Position numbers and translations under genes: made by a program
Shown here: piece after piece, positions 55,798 through 63,548 of the stretch
How positions within the stretch are numbered: the stretch's first letter is position 1
Layout: each line of letters begins with the position of its first letter
From: Actinophytocola gossypii
GTDB lineage: Bacteria; Actinomycetota; Actinomycetes; Mycobacteriales; Pseudonocardiaceae
DNA length: 64,000 bases
Direction: 5' to 3'
Assembly: GCF_025165815.1 (NCBI RefSeq)
Contig: NZ_JAFFZE010000015.1
Coordinates: 186,001-250,000 of the forward strand
Notes under the pieces: generated by a model
Seen by the model: the letters and a program-made list of their open reading frames with translations, nothing else
Told to the model about the DNA's origin: nothing
The model's database searches: none

Positions 55798-56204
55798 CGG
55801 GTCACCTCCTCTCCGGCGGGGCACCACGTGCCGGGCTCCGGCTCGCGGCACTCGGGCATGCTCTCGACCATCCGCACCAGGTCCTCGCGCAGCGCGGCCA
55901 GCCGGGCCAGCTCGGTGTCGACCTCGGTGATCCGCCTGCGCAGCAGCGTCTCCGCCGGTTCGCACGGGCAGTCGCCGGTGTCCCGGACGGACAGCAGCTC
56001 GGCGATCTCCCGCAGCCGCAGCCCGAGCCGCTGGCAGCCCTGGATGAACCGCAGCCGGTCGACGGCCTCCGGCGGGAACCGGCGGTAGCCGCCGGGGGTC
56101 CTCGGCGGCGGGGCGAGCAGCCCGGTGCGCTCGTAGTACCGGATCGTGTCGGTGCCGACGCCGGCCCGCGCGGCCAGCTCGGCGACCAGGAAACCCGTGG
56201 CCAT
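55794..56204 (-). CDS. MerR-family regulator, probably metal- or thiol-responsive
   Basis: A 136-residue MerR protein: winged helix LVAELAARAGVGTDTIRYYERTGLLAPPPRTPGGYRRFPPEAVDRLRFIQGCQRLGLRLREIAELLSV, then a dimerisation helix and Cys residues in GDCPCEP (after the DNA-binding domain) and in ECREPEPGTWCP at the end. Two Cys beside the long helix plus C-terminal Cys is the layout of metal-sensing members. ATG 56204 fits MATGFLVAELAARAG. A MerR-type promoter dyad lies immediately upstream. It overlaps the cysteine-peptide gene by four bases and diverges from an oxidoreductase. Confidence 0.9.
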   Translation of the reverse strand: MATGFLVAELAARAGVGTDTIRYYERTGLLAPPPRTPGGYRRFPPEAVDRLRFIQGCQRLGLRLREIAELLSVRDTGDCPCEPAETLLRRRITEVDTELARLAALREDLVRMVESMPECREPEPGTWCPAGEEVTR

Positions 56205-56212
56205 GAACCGAC

Positions 56213-56242
56213 GGTAAACCTTGGAGTCCGGTCCAGGGTCAA
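56213..56242 (-). promoter_or_regulatory. MerR-type promoter with long spacer and central dyad
   Basis: On the minus strand TTGACC (56242-56237) and TTTACC (56218-56213) are 18 bases apart, with ACCTTGGA/TCCAGGGT arms (56218-56225, 56232-56239) forming a 7-of-8 dyad between them. Long spacers with a dyad are the mark of MerR-controlled promoters. The -10 ends 8 bases before the merR start, consistent with autoregulation. Confidence 0.65.
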
Positions 56243-56315
56243 GCCTGCCGATGCGCGTGCGCGCACGACATGCTGTGCTGTGCACGCACGCTCACGAGCC
56301 AGCTGGGAGTCGAAG

Positions 56316-57692
56316 ATGCCGGGTACCGAGGTCGATGTCGTCGTGATCGGGATGGGGCCGGGTGGCGAGGACGTCGGCGCCCGGCTCGCCCGCGCCGGGT
56401 TGTCCGTGGTGGGGGTCGACGCCCGGCTGGTCGGCGGCGAGTGCCCGTACTACGCGTGCGTGCCGACCAAGATGATGATCCGCGCCACCGACGCGCTCGG
56501 CGAGGCCGCCCGGGTCGACACCCTCGCCGGCTCGGCGTCGGTCCGGCGGGACTGGGCGCCGGTCGCCACCCGGATCCGCGAGGAGGCCACCGACGACTGG
56601 GACGACACCGTCGCGGTGGACCGGTTCACCGGCACCGGCGGCGAGTTCGTGCGCGGGAGCGGCCGGATCACCGCGCCGCGCGAGGTCACGGTGTCCACAG
56701 CGGACGGTGCGCGGGTGTTCCGCGCCCGCCGCGGGATCGTGCTCAACACCGGCACCGACCCGGCGGTGCCGGCGATCGACGGCCTGGCCGAGACGCCGTA
56801 CTGGACCAACCGGGACGCCGTCGCCGTCGAGGAGGTGCCCGGGTCGCTGGTCGTGCTGGGCGGCGGCCCGGTCGGCTGCGAGCTCGCGCAGGTGTTCGCC
56901 CGGTTCGGCGCGGCGGTGACGATCGTGCAGCACGCCGACCGGCTGCTGCCCGGCGACGAGCCGGAGGCCGGGGAACTGCTCGCGGACACGTTCGAGGCCG
57001 AGGGAATCACCGTGCGGACCGGTATGTCGGCCGCGCGGGTGCGGTACGACGGCGGGCGGTTCGCGGTCAAGCTGGACAACGGCGAGGAACTGGCCGTCGA
57101 CCGGCTGCTGGTGGCGGCCGGTCGGCGAACGGACCTCGCGGCGCTCGGCGTCGGTGCGGTCGGGCTGCCCGAGGACGTGCGCGGCGTGGACACCGACGAG
57201 CGGATGCGTGCCGCCGACGGGTTGTGGGCGATCGGCGACATCACCGGCCGGGGTGCGTTCACGCACGTGTCGATGTACCAGGCGCGGATCGCGGCGGCCG
57301 ACATCCTGGGCGAGGACGGCGCAGAGACCGCCGACTACCGCGCGGTGCCGAGGGTGACGTTCACCGACCCGGAGGTCGGCTCGGTCGGGCTCACCGAGGA
57401 GGCGGCGCGCGCGAAGGGCATCACGGTCCGGACGGGCCTGTCCGAGATCCCGTCGTCGTCGCGGGGGTTCATCCACAAGGTCGGCAACAAGGGGTTCGTC
57501 AAGCTGGTCGAGGACGCCGAGCGCGGGGTGCTGGTCGGCGCCACCTCGGTCGGCCCGACCGGCGGCGAGGTGCTCGGCGCGCTGGTGGTCGCGGTGCACG
57601 CGGAGGTGCCGACCACGACGCTGCGCCGGATGATCTACGCCTACCCGACGTTCCACCGCGCGATCGAGGACGCGCTGAACAACCTCGCCTGA
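56316..57692 (+). CDS. FAD-dependent disulfide oxidoreductase (dihydrolipoyl dehydrogenase/MerA-like)
   Basis: A 458-residue class I pyridine-nucleotide disulfide oxidoreductase. FAD-binding VDVVVIGMGPGGEDVGARLARAGLSVVGVD at the start; the redox-active pair is C43-PYYA-C48, a CxxxxC as in the family but lacking the usual CxNxGC sequence; NAD(P)-binding VLGGGPVGCELAQVFARFG near residue 185; second FAD motif GLWAIGDITG; the C-terminal dimer domain ends TTTLRRMIYAYPTFHRAIEDAL with His and Glu in the catalytic-pair position. There is no N-terminal HMA domain and no C-terminal Cys pair, so it is not a complete mercuric reductase. Divergent from merR and probably under it. Confidence 0.88.
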   Translation: MPGTEVDVVVIGMGPGGEDVGARLARAGLSVVGVDARLVGGECPYYACVPTKMMIRATDALGEAARVDTLAGSASVRRDWAPVATRIREEATDDWDDTVAVDRFTGTGGEFVRGSGRITAPREVTVSTADGARVFRARRGIVLNTGTDPAVPAIDGLAETPYWTNRDAVAVEEVPGSLVVLGGGPVGCELAQVFARFGAAVTIVQHADRLLPGDEPEAGELLADTFEAEGITVRTGMSAARVRYDGGRFAVKLDNGEELAVDRLLVAAGRRTDLAALGVGAVGLPEDVRGVDTDERMRAADGLWAIGDITGRGAFTHVSMYQARIAAADILGEDGAETADYRAVPRVTFTDPEVGSVGLTEEAARAKGITVRTGLSEIPSSSRGFIHKVGNKGFVKLVEDAERGVLVGATSVGPTGGEVLGALVVAVHAEVPTTTLRRMIYAYPTFHRAIEDALNNLA

Positions 57693-57695
57693 CGC

Positions 57696-58271
57696 TCAGG
57701 GGGCGAGGGCCTTCGCCAGGGAGCGCAGGCACAGGCTCAGCGCGTGGTGCTTGGGCACCTCGTTGTCCCGCACGTGCGACCAGCCGCTGAACAGCAGGCT
57801 CCACAGCAGCTGCTGCACCCACAGCGGGTCCATCGCGGGGTCGATGCTGCCCTCCTCGTGGCCCCGCTCGACCAGGCGCAGCAGCGCCCGGTCGCCGTCG
57901 GTCTCCTCCTCCCACGCCGGCCCGGCCATCACCTCGGGCACGGTGAAGCACAGCGTGAACAGGTCGCCGAACTCGAAGAACTCCTGGCACAGCCGGCTCA
58001 GCGCCTCGGGGGCGGTGCCGGTGTCGAGCTTCGCGCGCTCGGTGGCCCGGTCGATCCGCTCCAGCAGGTGCGCGCTGACCGCGTCGATCAGGTCGGAGCG
58101 TTCCGGGAAGTAGCGGTGCACGGTCGTGCGGCCGACGTTCGCCGCCTGCGCGATGTCGGCCAGCGTCGCGGACGCGTTGCCGACCAGCGTGCTGACCGCC
58201 GCGTCCAGGATCGCCCGTCTGGTCCGCAGCCGCGCCCCGGACTCCGCGATCGCGCTCTCTCCCCGGCTCAT
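57696..58271 (-). CDS. TetR-family transcriptional regulator
   Basis: A 191-residue repressor. HTH: TRRAILDAAVSTLVGNASATLADIAQAANVGRTTVHRYFPERSDLIDAV, then a helical ligand domain containing RLCQEFFEFGDLFTLCFTVPEVM. ATG 58271 is taken from MSRGESAIAESG. Divergent from an ABC exporter with a 75-base gap holding three palindromes. It ends 3 bases after the convergent oxidoreductase. It probably represses the exporter until a substrate binds. Confidence 0.93.
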   Translation of the reverse strand: MSRGESAIAESGARLRTRRAILDAAVSTLVGNASATLADIAQAANVGRTTVHRYFPERSDLIDAVSAHLLERIDRATERAKLDTGTAPEALSRLCQEFFEFGDLFTLCFTVPEVMAGPAWEEETDGDRALLRLVERGHEEGSIDPAMDPLWVQQLLWSLLFSGWSHVRDNEVPKHHALSLCLRSLAKALAP

Positions 58272-58273
58272 AG

Positions 58274-58339
58274 CGGTATACCGTACAACGCCGCCCAAGA
58301 TGAAACTAGTTTGACTGAAGTGGAACATGTGTGTTCCAT
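58274..58339. promoter_or_regulatory. Divergent tetR/ABC control region with three palindromes
   Basis: Perfect palindromes CGGTATACCG (58274-58283) and AAACTAGTTT (58303-58312) and a 7-4-7 dyad TGGAACA-TGTG-TGTTCCA (58321-58338). TTGACT (58311-58316) with TTCCAT (58334-58339) at a 17-base spacing would be the exporter promoter, ending 7 bases before its ATG, so the 7-4-7 dyad covers spacer and -10. Confidence 0.6.
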
Positions 58340-58346
58340 TGTCGGT

Positions 58347-60098
58347 ATGGAATCTCCACAAAGGTTCGCGCGGCTCCGCGTGCTCTGGACGTTCGCCAGA
58401 CCGCACCGGGGCACGCTGGTGCTCGGCCTCGTGCTGGGGCTGCTGGGATCGGCCTCGGGGCTGGCCACCCCGATGGTCACCAAGTGGGTGCTCGACTCGC
58501 TCGGCACGTCGGCCTCGCTGTCCGGGCCGGTGCTCGCGCTGCTCGTGGTGTTCCTCGGCGGGGCCGTGGTCTACCTGTGGCAGTGGATCCTGCTCGGCAC
58601 CATGGGGGAGCGGGTGGTGCTCGGCGCGCGGGAGTCGATGGTGCGGCGGTTCGTCCGCGCCACCGTGCCGGCGGTGACCAGCCGGTCGTCCGGCGAGCTG
58701 GTCACCCGGGTCACCTCGGACACCGTGCTGCTGCGCGAGGCGGCGTCGTCCAGCATGGTCGGGCTGATCAACGGCGCGGTGATGCTGGTCGGCTCGCTGG
58801 TGCTGATGAGCGTGCTCGACCTGGTGCTGCTGGCCACCACGGTCGGCGCGGTGATCGTGGTCGGGGTGCTGTTCATGGTGCTGATGCCGAGGATCGCCAA
58901 GGAGGAACAGCTGGCGCAGGAGCGGATCGGCCTGCTCGGCGGCGCGCTGGAGGGCACGCTGCGCGCGATCCGCACGGTCAAGGCGAGCCGCGCGGAGGAG
59001 CGGCAGTCCGGCCGGGTGCTGACCGAGGCGGTCGCGTCCACCGAGCACGCGATCCGGGCGGTGCGCCGAGGGGCGGTCGCCTGGGTGACGGCGTGGTCGG
59101 GCATCCAGCTGGCGATCGTGCTGATCCTGGGCATCGGGGCGTGGCGGGTGGCCGAGGGGCAGCTCGCGGTGTCCAGCCTGATCGCGTTCCTGCTGTACGC
59201 CTTCGCTTTGATGGAGCCGATCACCGAGCTGAGCCAGAACGTCACCGCGCTCCAGTCCGGGATCGCCGCGGCCGGCCGGATCCGGGAGGTCGGCGCGCTG
59301 CCGGTGGAGGTCGACCCGTCACCGCGTTCCGGCGACCCGGTCGAGACCGCCGACATCCTGGAGCTGCGCGACGTGGTCGCCCGGTACGGCCCGGACGCCG
59401 AGCCCGCGGTGGACGGGGTCACGCTGACCATCCCGCGGCGCGGGCACACCGCGATCGTCGGGCCGTCCGGCGCGGGCAAGACCACGCTGTTCTCGCTGAT
59501 CCTGCGGTTCCTGGAGCCGCAGCGGGGGTCGCTGACGCTCGACGGGCGGGACTACGCCGGGCTGTCCTACGCCGACGTCCGGGCCAGGCTGGCGTACGTC
59601 GAGCAGGAGACGCCGATCGTGCCGGGGACGATCCGGGAGAACCTGCTGTTCACCCACCCCGACGCCACCGAGGAGGAGCTGCGCCGGGTGCTGGCCGAGG
59701 TGCGGCTGACCGACAAGGTCGACGAGCTGCCGGACGGGCTGGACACGTCGCTGACCTCGTCGTCGGTGTCCGGCGGCCAGCGGCAGCGGATCGCGCTGGC
59801 CAGGGCGATCCTGCGCACCCCGGACGTGCTCCTGCTGGACGAGGCGACCGCGCAGGTCGACGGGCTGACCGAGGCGGCGATCCACGACTGCATCCGCGCC
59901 CGCGCCCGCACCGGCGCGGTGGTGACCGTCGCGCACCGGCTGTCCACGGTGATCGACGCGGACACGATCGTGGTGATGGAGCGGGGCCGGATCCGGGCGC
60001 AGGGGACGCACGAGACGCTGCTGGCGACCGACTCGCTCTACCGGGAGCTGGTGGAGGCACTCCGCATCGCGAAGGAACAAGCCGAGATCCCGGCGTGA
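58347..60098 (+). CDS. ABC transporter, fused permease and ATPase (exporter type)
   Basis: A 583-residue half-transporter. Six membrane helices in the first 310 residues, then the ATPase: Walker A GPSGAGKTT near residue 372, Q-loop YVEQETPIVPGT, signature VSGGQRQRIALARAIL near 473, Walker B DVLLLDEATAQVD near 490 and H-loop VAHRLSTVIDADTI. It works as a homodimeric or heterodimeric multidrug/lipid exporter; no second half-gene is adjacent. Control by the divergent TetR suggests drug or metabolite efflux. Confidence 0.95.
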   Translation: MESPQRFARLRVLWTFARPHRGTLVLGLVLGLLGSASGLATPMVTKWVLDSLGTSASLSGPVLALLVVFLGGAVVYLWQWILLGTMGERVVLGARESMVRRFVRATVPAVTSRSSGELVTRVTSDTVLLREAASSSMVGLINGAVMLVGSLVLMSVLDLVLLATTVGAVIVVGVLFMVLMPRIAKEEQLAQERIGLLGGALEGTLRAIRTVKASRAEERQSGRVLTEAVASTEHAIRAVRRGAVAWVTAWSGIQLAIVLILGIGAWRVAEGQLAVSSLIAFLLYAFALMEPITELSQNVTALQSGIAAAGRIREVGALPVEVDPSPRSGDPVETADILELRDVVARYGPDAEPAVDGVTLTIPRRGHTAIVGPSGAGKTTLFSLILRFLEPQRGSLTLDGRDYAGLSYADVRARLAYVEQETPIVPGTIRENLLFTHPDATEEELRRVLAEVRLTDKVDELPDGLDTSLTSSSVSGGQRQRIALARAILRTPDVLLLDEATAQVDGLTEAAIHDCIRARARTGAVVTVAHRLSTVIDADTIVVMERGRIRAQGTHETLLATDSLYRELVEALRIAKEQAEIPA

Positions 60099-60138
60099 CC
60101 TTCTGGCCATCGGAACACGTGTCGTCGAGAATGGCCCG

Positions 60139-61218
60139 ATGCCAATCGGTCGTGGCTTCCTCTCCTATGTGCACGCGGACAACCTGGCGGAGGGCAACCG
60201 GATCGCCGATCTGGCGCAGGACGTGGCGGATCAGTACCGGTTGCTCACCACCGAGGAGTTCCGGCTGTTCCGCGACAAGGACCACCTGTGGTGGGGCGAG
60301 GACTGGCGGGAACGGATCGACGAGGAACTGGCGCGGGCGACGTTCTTCATCCCCGTGATCACCCCGTCATATTTCGAACGCCCGGAGTGCCGCCGCGAAC
60401 TCGACCTGTTCGCCCACCGCGCCGTCCAGCGGGGAGTCGACGCGCTGGTGCTACCTGTCATCTGGGTCGACTTCCCCGCGCTGCGCGCCACCCCGTCCGG
60501 CGACGACCTGATCGACCTGGTGCGGCGGTTCGCCTGGCAGGACTGGACGAAGCTGCGTTTCGCCGAGCGGTCGTCCACCGCGTACCGCACGGCCGTCGCG
60601 GACCTGGCGGCGAGCCTGGTGTCCGCGTCCGAGGCGGCCGAACGCGTCCCGCTCGGCTCGGGCGACGCGCCGTCCTACCGGGACGTGCTCACCCGCGTCG
60701 AGGACACCCTGCCCGCGTGGCTGCGCACGATCGACCTGGTGCACGCCAACCTGTCCGAGGTCGGCACGCTCATGCAGGAGCGCGCCGGCACCCGCCAGCC
60801 GAGCAGCTTCGTCGAACGGGTCGGCCTGGCCGAGGTGCTGGCGGTCGCCCTGCACCGCCCGGTCACCGACCTGGGCCGGCTGTCCACCGAGTTCCTGACC
60901 CACGCGCACGAGGTCGACCAGGGCTTGCGGGTGGTCGTCGACCGGGCCAACCGGGACGCCGCCGGCAACCGCGAACTGACCGGCCGCGTCGCCCGCTTCG
61001 CCCACGACCTGCGCACGATCGTCGAGGAGGAGGTCCGCGACCTGGCCGACGCCGAGGACGTCATCGCCATGGTCGCCGAGATCGAGCAGGGCACCCGCAC
61101 GCTGCGCCCGATGGCCCGCTCCCTGCGCAGATCCATCACCCTCCTCGCCGACGGCCGCGACCTGATGACCACCTGGCCCACGATCCTCGACGACCTCCCG
61201 CTCACCCAGGACCTATAG
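60139..61218 (+). CDS. TIR-domain protein with helical C-terminal domain
   Basis: A 359-residue protein. The first 130 residues form a TIR domain: GRGFLSYVHADN start, FRLFRDKDHLWWGEDW, ELARATFFIPVITPSYFERPECRRELDLF with C84 and E87 in the position of the catalytic Glu of NAD-cleaving TIRs, and VLPVIWVDFP. The remainder (about 140-359) is a long set of helices with TRVEDTLPAWLRTIDLVHANLSEVGTLMQERAG and AEVLAVALHRPVTDLGRLSTEFLTHAHEVDQGLRVVVDRANRD. Family function is NAD hydrolysis or signalling, often in phage defence. No sensor or companion defence gene is adjacent; its stop lies in the LysR box. TIR call is confident, activity is inferred. Confidence 0.85.
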   Translation: MPIGRGFLSYVHADNLAEGNRIADLAQDVADQYRLLTTEEFRLFRDKDHLWWGEDWRERIDEELARATFFIPVITPSYFERPECRRELDLFAHRAVQRGVDALVLPVIWVDFPALRATPSGDDLIDLVRRFAWQDWTKLRFAERSSTAYRTAVADLAASLVSASEAAERVPLGSGDAPSYRDVLTRVEDTLPAWLRTIDLVHANLSEVGTLMQERAGTRQPSSFVERVGLAEVLAVALHRPVTDLGRLSTEFLTHAHEVDQGLRVVVDRANRDAAGNRELTGRVARFAHDLRTIVEEEVRDLADAEDVIAMVAEIEQGTRTLRPMARSLRRSITLLADGRDLMTTWPTILDDLPLTQDL

Positions 61219-61229
61219 GCTCTCCCTAT
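61215..61229. promoter_or_regulatory. LysR-type box upstream of lysR
   Basis: ATAGG-CTCTC-CCTAT, a perfect 5-5-5 dyad of T-N11-A form, overlapping the TIR stop codon and TAGGCT, a -10-like hexamer. A Shine-Dalgarno AGGGGAGGG follows before the ATG at 61243. The same box recurs at 62101. Confidence 0.7.
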
Positions 61230-61242
61230 CAGGGGAGGGCGA

Positions 61243-62109
61243 ATGGACGTTCGGCAGCTGCAGTACTTCCTCGCGGTGGTCGACCACGGCAGCGTGCACC
61301 GGGCGGCGCGGGAGCTGTTCGTGGCGCAGCCGTCGGTGTCGCAGGCGTTGCGGGCGCTGGAGCGCGACCTCGGCGCCGAACTGTTCCACCGCACCGGGCG
61401 CCGGCTCGTGCTCACCCCGGCCGGCGAGCAGCTGATCGACCCCGCCCGCGACGTCCTGCGCGGCATGGACCTCGCCCGCGCGACGGTCGCCGCCGTGGAC
61501 GGGCTGCGCGGCGGTCGTCTGCTCGTGGCGTCCATGCCGTCACAGGCGGTGGCGCCGCTGGCCGGCATGATCAGCCGGTTCGCCGCCCGGTACCCGGACG
61601 TGGAGGTCGTCGTCCGGGCCGCGGCGACGCCGCCGGAGGTGGTCGACGCCGTGCGGGTCGGGGCGGTGGAACTGGGTGTCCTCGGCGCGGCCATGCCGCC
61701 GGAGCTGGACGGGCTGGTGGTCACGCCGCTGGAGACGCAGCGGTTCGTGCTCGTCGCGGCGTCCGGGGCCGACCTGCCCGACGCGGAGCCGGTGCCGCCG
61801 GCCGCCCTGCGCGGCGCCCGGCTGATCGTGGGCCAGCCGGGCACCGGGATGCGCCGGGTCGCCGACGACATCGTGCGGGTGGCCGACGGCAGCCGGGTGG
61901 CGGTCGAGGTCGGGCACCGGGAGGCGGTGCTCCCGCTGGTGCTCGCCGGCGTCGGGGTCGCGGTGCTCAGCGAGTCGTGGCGGCGGCTCGCGCTGGACGC
62001 CGGCGCGGTGGTGCGGGACCTGGAGTCGACCGAGGTGCTGCACGTGTGCCTGGTGCACCGGGCAGGTCGCCTCAGCCCCGCCGCGTCGGCGTTCCGCACT
62101 GATAGGTAG
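61243..62109 (+). CDS. LysR-family transcriptional regulator
   Basis: A 288-residue LysR protein: N-terminal winged HTH DVRQLQYFLAVVDHGSVHRAARELFVAQPSVSQALRALERDLGAELFHRTGRRLVLTPAG, then a co-inducer domain (LLVASMPSQAVAPLAGMISRFAARYPDVEVVV; GVAVLSESWRRLALDAGAVVRDL). It is preceded and followed by the same operator box, so it probably controls itself and the adjacent dehydrogenase gene. Ligand likely tartrate, malate or a related acid. Confidence 0.94.
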   Translation: MDVRQLQYFLAVVDHGSVHRAARELFVAQPSVSQALRALERDLGAELFHRTGRRLVLTPAGEQLIDPARDVLRGMDLARATVAAVDGLRGGRLLVASMPSQAVAPLAGMISRFAARYPDVEVVVRAAATPPEVVDAVRVGAVELGVLGAAMPPELDGLVVTPLETQRFVLVAASGADLPDAEPVPPAALRGARLIVGQPGTGMRRVADDIVRVADGSRVAVEVGHREAVLPLVLAGVGVAVLSESWRRLALDAGAVVRDLESTEVLHVCLVHRAGRLSPAASAFRTDR

Positions 62110-62117
62110 TCCCTATC
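62101..62117. promoter_or_regulatory. LysR-type box upstream of tartrate dehydrogenase
   Basis: GATAGG-TAGTC-CCTATC, a perfect 6-5-6 dyad sharing the core of the box at 61215, lies across the lysR stop codon and 59 bases before the dehydrogenase start. AGGGGAGGA follows it but is too far from the ATG to be its own ribosome-binding site. Confidence 0.75.
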
Positions 62118-62175
62118 GCCAGGGGAGGAAACTGGTCTTGGACCTGCCTACCCGCGAGCCGATCCACTTGACGGT

Positions 62176-63231
62176 ATGGCAACTGAGCACCGCATCGCGT
62201 TGATTCCCGGGGACGGCATCGGGACGGAGGTGCTGCCGCCGGCCACCGCCGTGCTCGACAAGGTCGGCGCCCGGCACGGCATCACCTTCCGCTACGACGA
62301 CTTCGACTGGTGTTGCGAGCGGTACCTGCACGAAGGCGCGATGATGCCCGCGAACGGGCTCGACCAGATCCGGCACCACGACGCGATCCTGCTCGGCGCG
62401 GTCGGCTGGCCCGGCGTGCCCGACCACGTGTCGCTGTGGGGCCTGCTCATCCCGATCCGCCGGCAGTTCGACCAGTACGTGAACCTGCGCCCGATCAAGG
62501 TCATGCCCGGCGTGCCGAGCCCGGTGCGCAGTGCCGAACCCGGCCTGGAGTTCGTCGTCGTCCGGGAGAACGTCGAGGGGGAGTACTCCGAGGTCGGCGG
62601 CCGCTTCCACCGTGGCTTCGCGGACGAGATGGCCGTCCAGGAGTCGATCTTCACCCGCCCGGGGGTGACCCGGATCCTCGACTACGCGTTCGAGCTCGCC
62701 GCGACCCGCCGCAACGTCGTCACCTCGGCGACCAAGTCCAACGGGATCGTGCACACCATGCCGTTCTGGGACGAGCTCGTCGCCGAGGCCGGCCTGCGTC
62801 ACCCCGACGTCCGCTGGCACCAGGAGCACATCGACGCGCTGGTCGCCAAGGTCGTCCTCGACCCGTCCCGCTTCGACGTGATCGTCGGCTCCAACCTGTT
62901 CGGCGACATCCTCTCCGACCTCGCCGCGGCCGTCGCCGGCAGCATCGGCATCGCCCCGGCCGGCAACCTCAACCCGTCCCGCGAGTTCCCGTCCATGTTC
63001 GAGCCGGTGCACGGGTCCGCCCCGGACATCGCCGGCAAGGGCGTCGCCAACCCCCTCGGCGCGATCTGGTCGGCGGCCATGATGCTCGACCACCTCGGCC
63101 ACCCGGACGCCGGCGCCGAGGTCGTCGCGGCCATGGTCGACGTGCTCGGCAACACCCCCGTCCGCACCGCCGACCTCGGCGGCACCGCCTCCACCGAGGA
63201 GTTCACCAAGACCCTGCTCGACCGGATCTGA
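62176..63231 (+). CDS. ttuC: Tartrate dehydrogenase/decarboxylase (D-malate type)
   Basis: A 351-residue beta-hydroxyacid oxidative decarboxylase of the isocitrate/isopropylmalate dehydrogenase family. RIALIPGDGIGTEVLPPATAVLD at the start, GAVGWPGVPDHVSLWGLLIPIRRQFDQYVNLRPIK, the metal/substrate ENVEGEYSEVGG loop, KSNGIVHTMPFWDELV and DVIVGSNLFGDILSDLAAAVAGSIGIAPAGNLN. The absence of the isopropylmalate-specific pattern and presence of DHVSLWGLLIPIRR match tartrate dehydrogenase. It oxidises tartrate or D-malate with NAD. The ATG has only weak ribosome-binding signal. Controlled by the upstream LysR. Confidence 0.93.
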   Translation: MATEHRIALIPGDGIGTEVLPPATAVLDKVGARHGITFRYDDFDWCCERYLHEGAMMPANGLDQIRHHDAILLGAVGWPGVPDHVSLWGLLIPIRRQFDQYVNLRPIKVMPGVPSPVRSAEPGLEFVVVRENVEGEYSEVGGRFHRGFADEMAVQESIFTRPGVTRILDYAFELAATRRNVVTSATKSNGIVHTMPFWDELVAEAGLRHPDVRWHQEHIDALVAKVVLDPSRFDVIVGSNLFGDILSDLAAAVAGSIGIAPAGNLNPSREFPSMFEPVHGSAPDIAGKGVANPLGAIWSAAMMLDHLGHPDAGAEVVAAMVDVLGNTPVRTADLGGTASTEEFTKTLLDRI

Positions 63232-63468
63232 GCAGCGCACGCAGGTCGGCCGGGTCGACGTGGTGGTGCCCGGTCATGCCGAGCGCGCCGGCCGCGGCCA
63301 CGTTCTCCGCGCTGTCGTCGACGAACAGGCAGCGTTCGACGGCGACCCCGGCAAGCTCGGCGGCCGCGCGGTAGATCCGAGGGTCGGGCTTGGCGAACCC
63401 GACCCGCGCGTGTCCCCGCGCCGCAGCACGCCGTCCAGGTCGCAGAGCACGGCGTCGAAGCGGGTCAC
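63203..63468 (-). pseudogene. HAD hydrolase remnant with internal deletion
   Basis: The minus strand begins MTRFDAVLCDLDGVLRRGDTRG (GTG 63468), the first motif of a HAD phosphatase, and then in a different frame continues VGFAKPDPRIYRAAAELAGVAVERCLFVDDSAENVAAAGALGMTGHH, the C-terminal motifs III and IV. About 90-120 residues, containing the cap and motif II, are missing and the two parts are out of frame. The 3' end overlaps the dehydrogenase gene. This is a decayed gene by internal deletion. Confidence 0.8.
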
Positions 63469-63548
63469 GTGGCGATCATCGCACTTGCCGCGGGTGGTGT
63501 CGGCCGACGAGGATTGGCCGACCGTGACGCCGAGCGAGGGAGTGTGCG

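Noticed and set aside
56251-56270. Alternating purine-pyrimidine run with CGTGCGCGCACG palindrome
   Set aside because: Expected by chance in such GC-rich DNA; no clear relation to the merR or oxidoreductase start.
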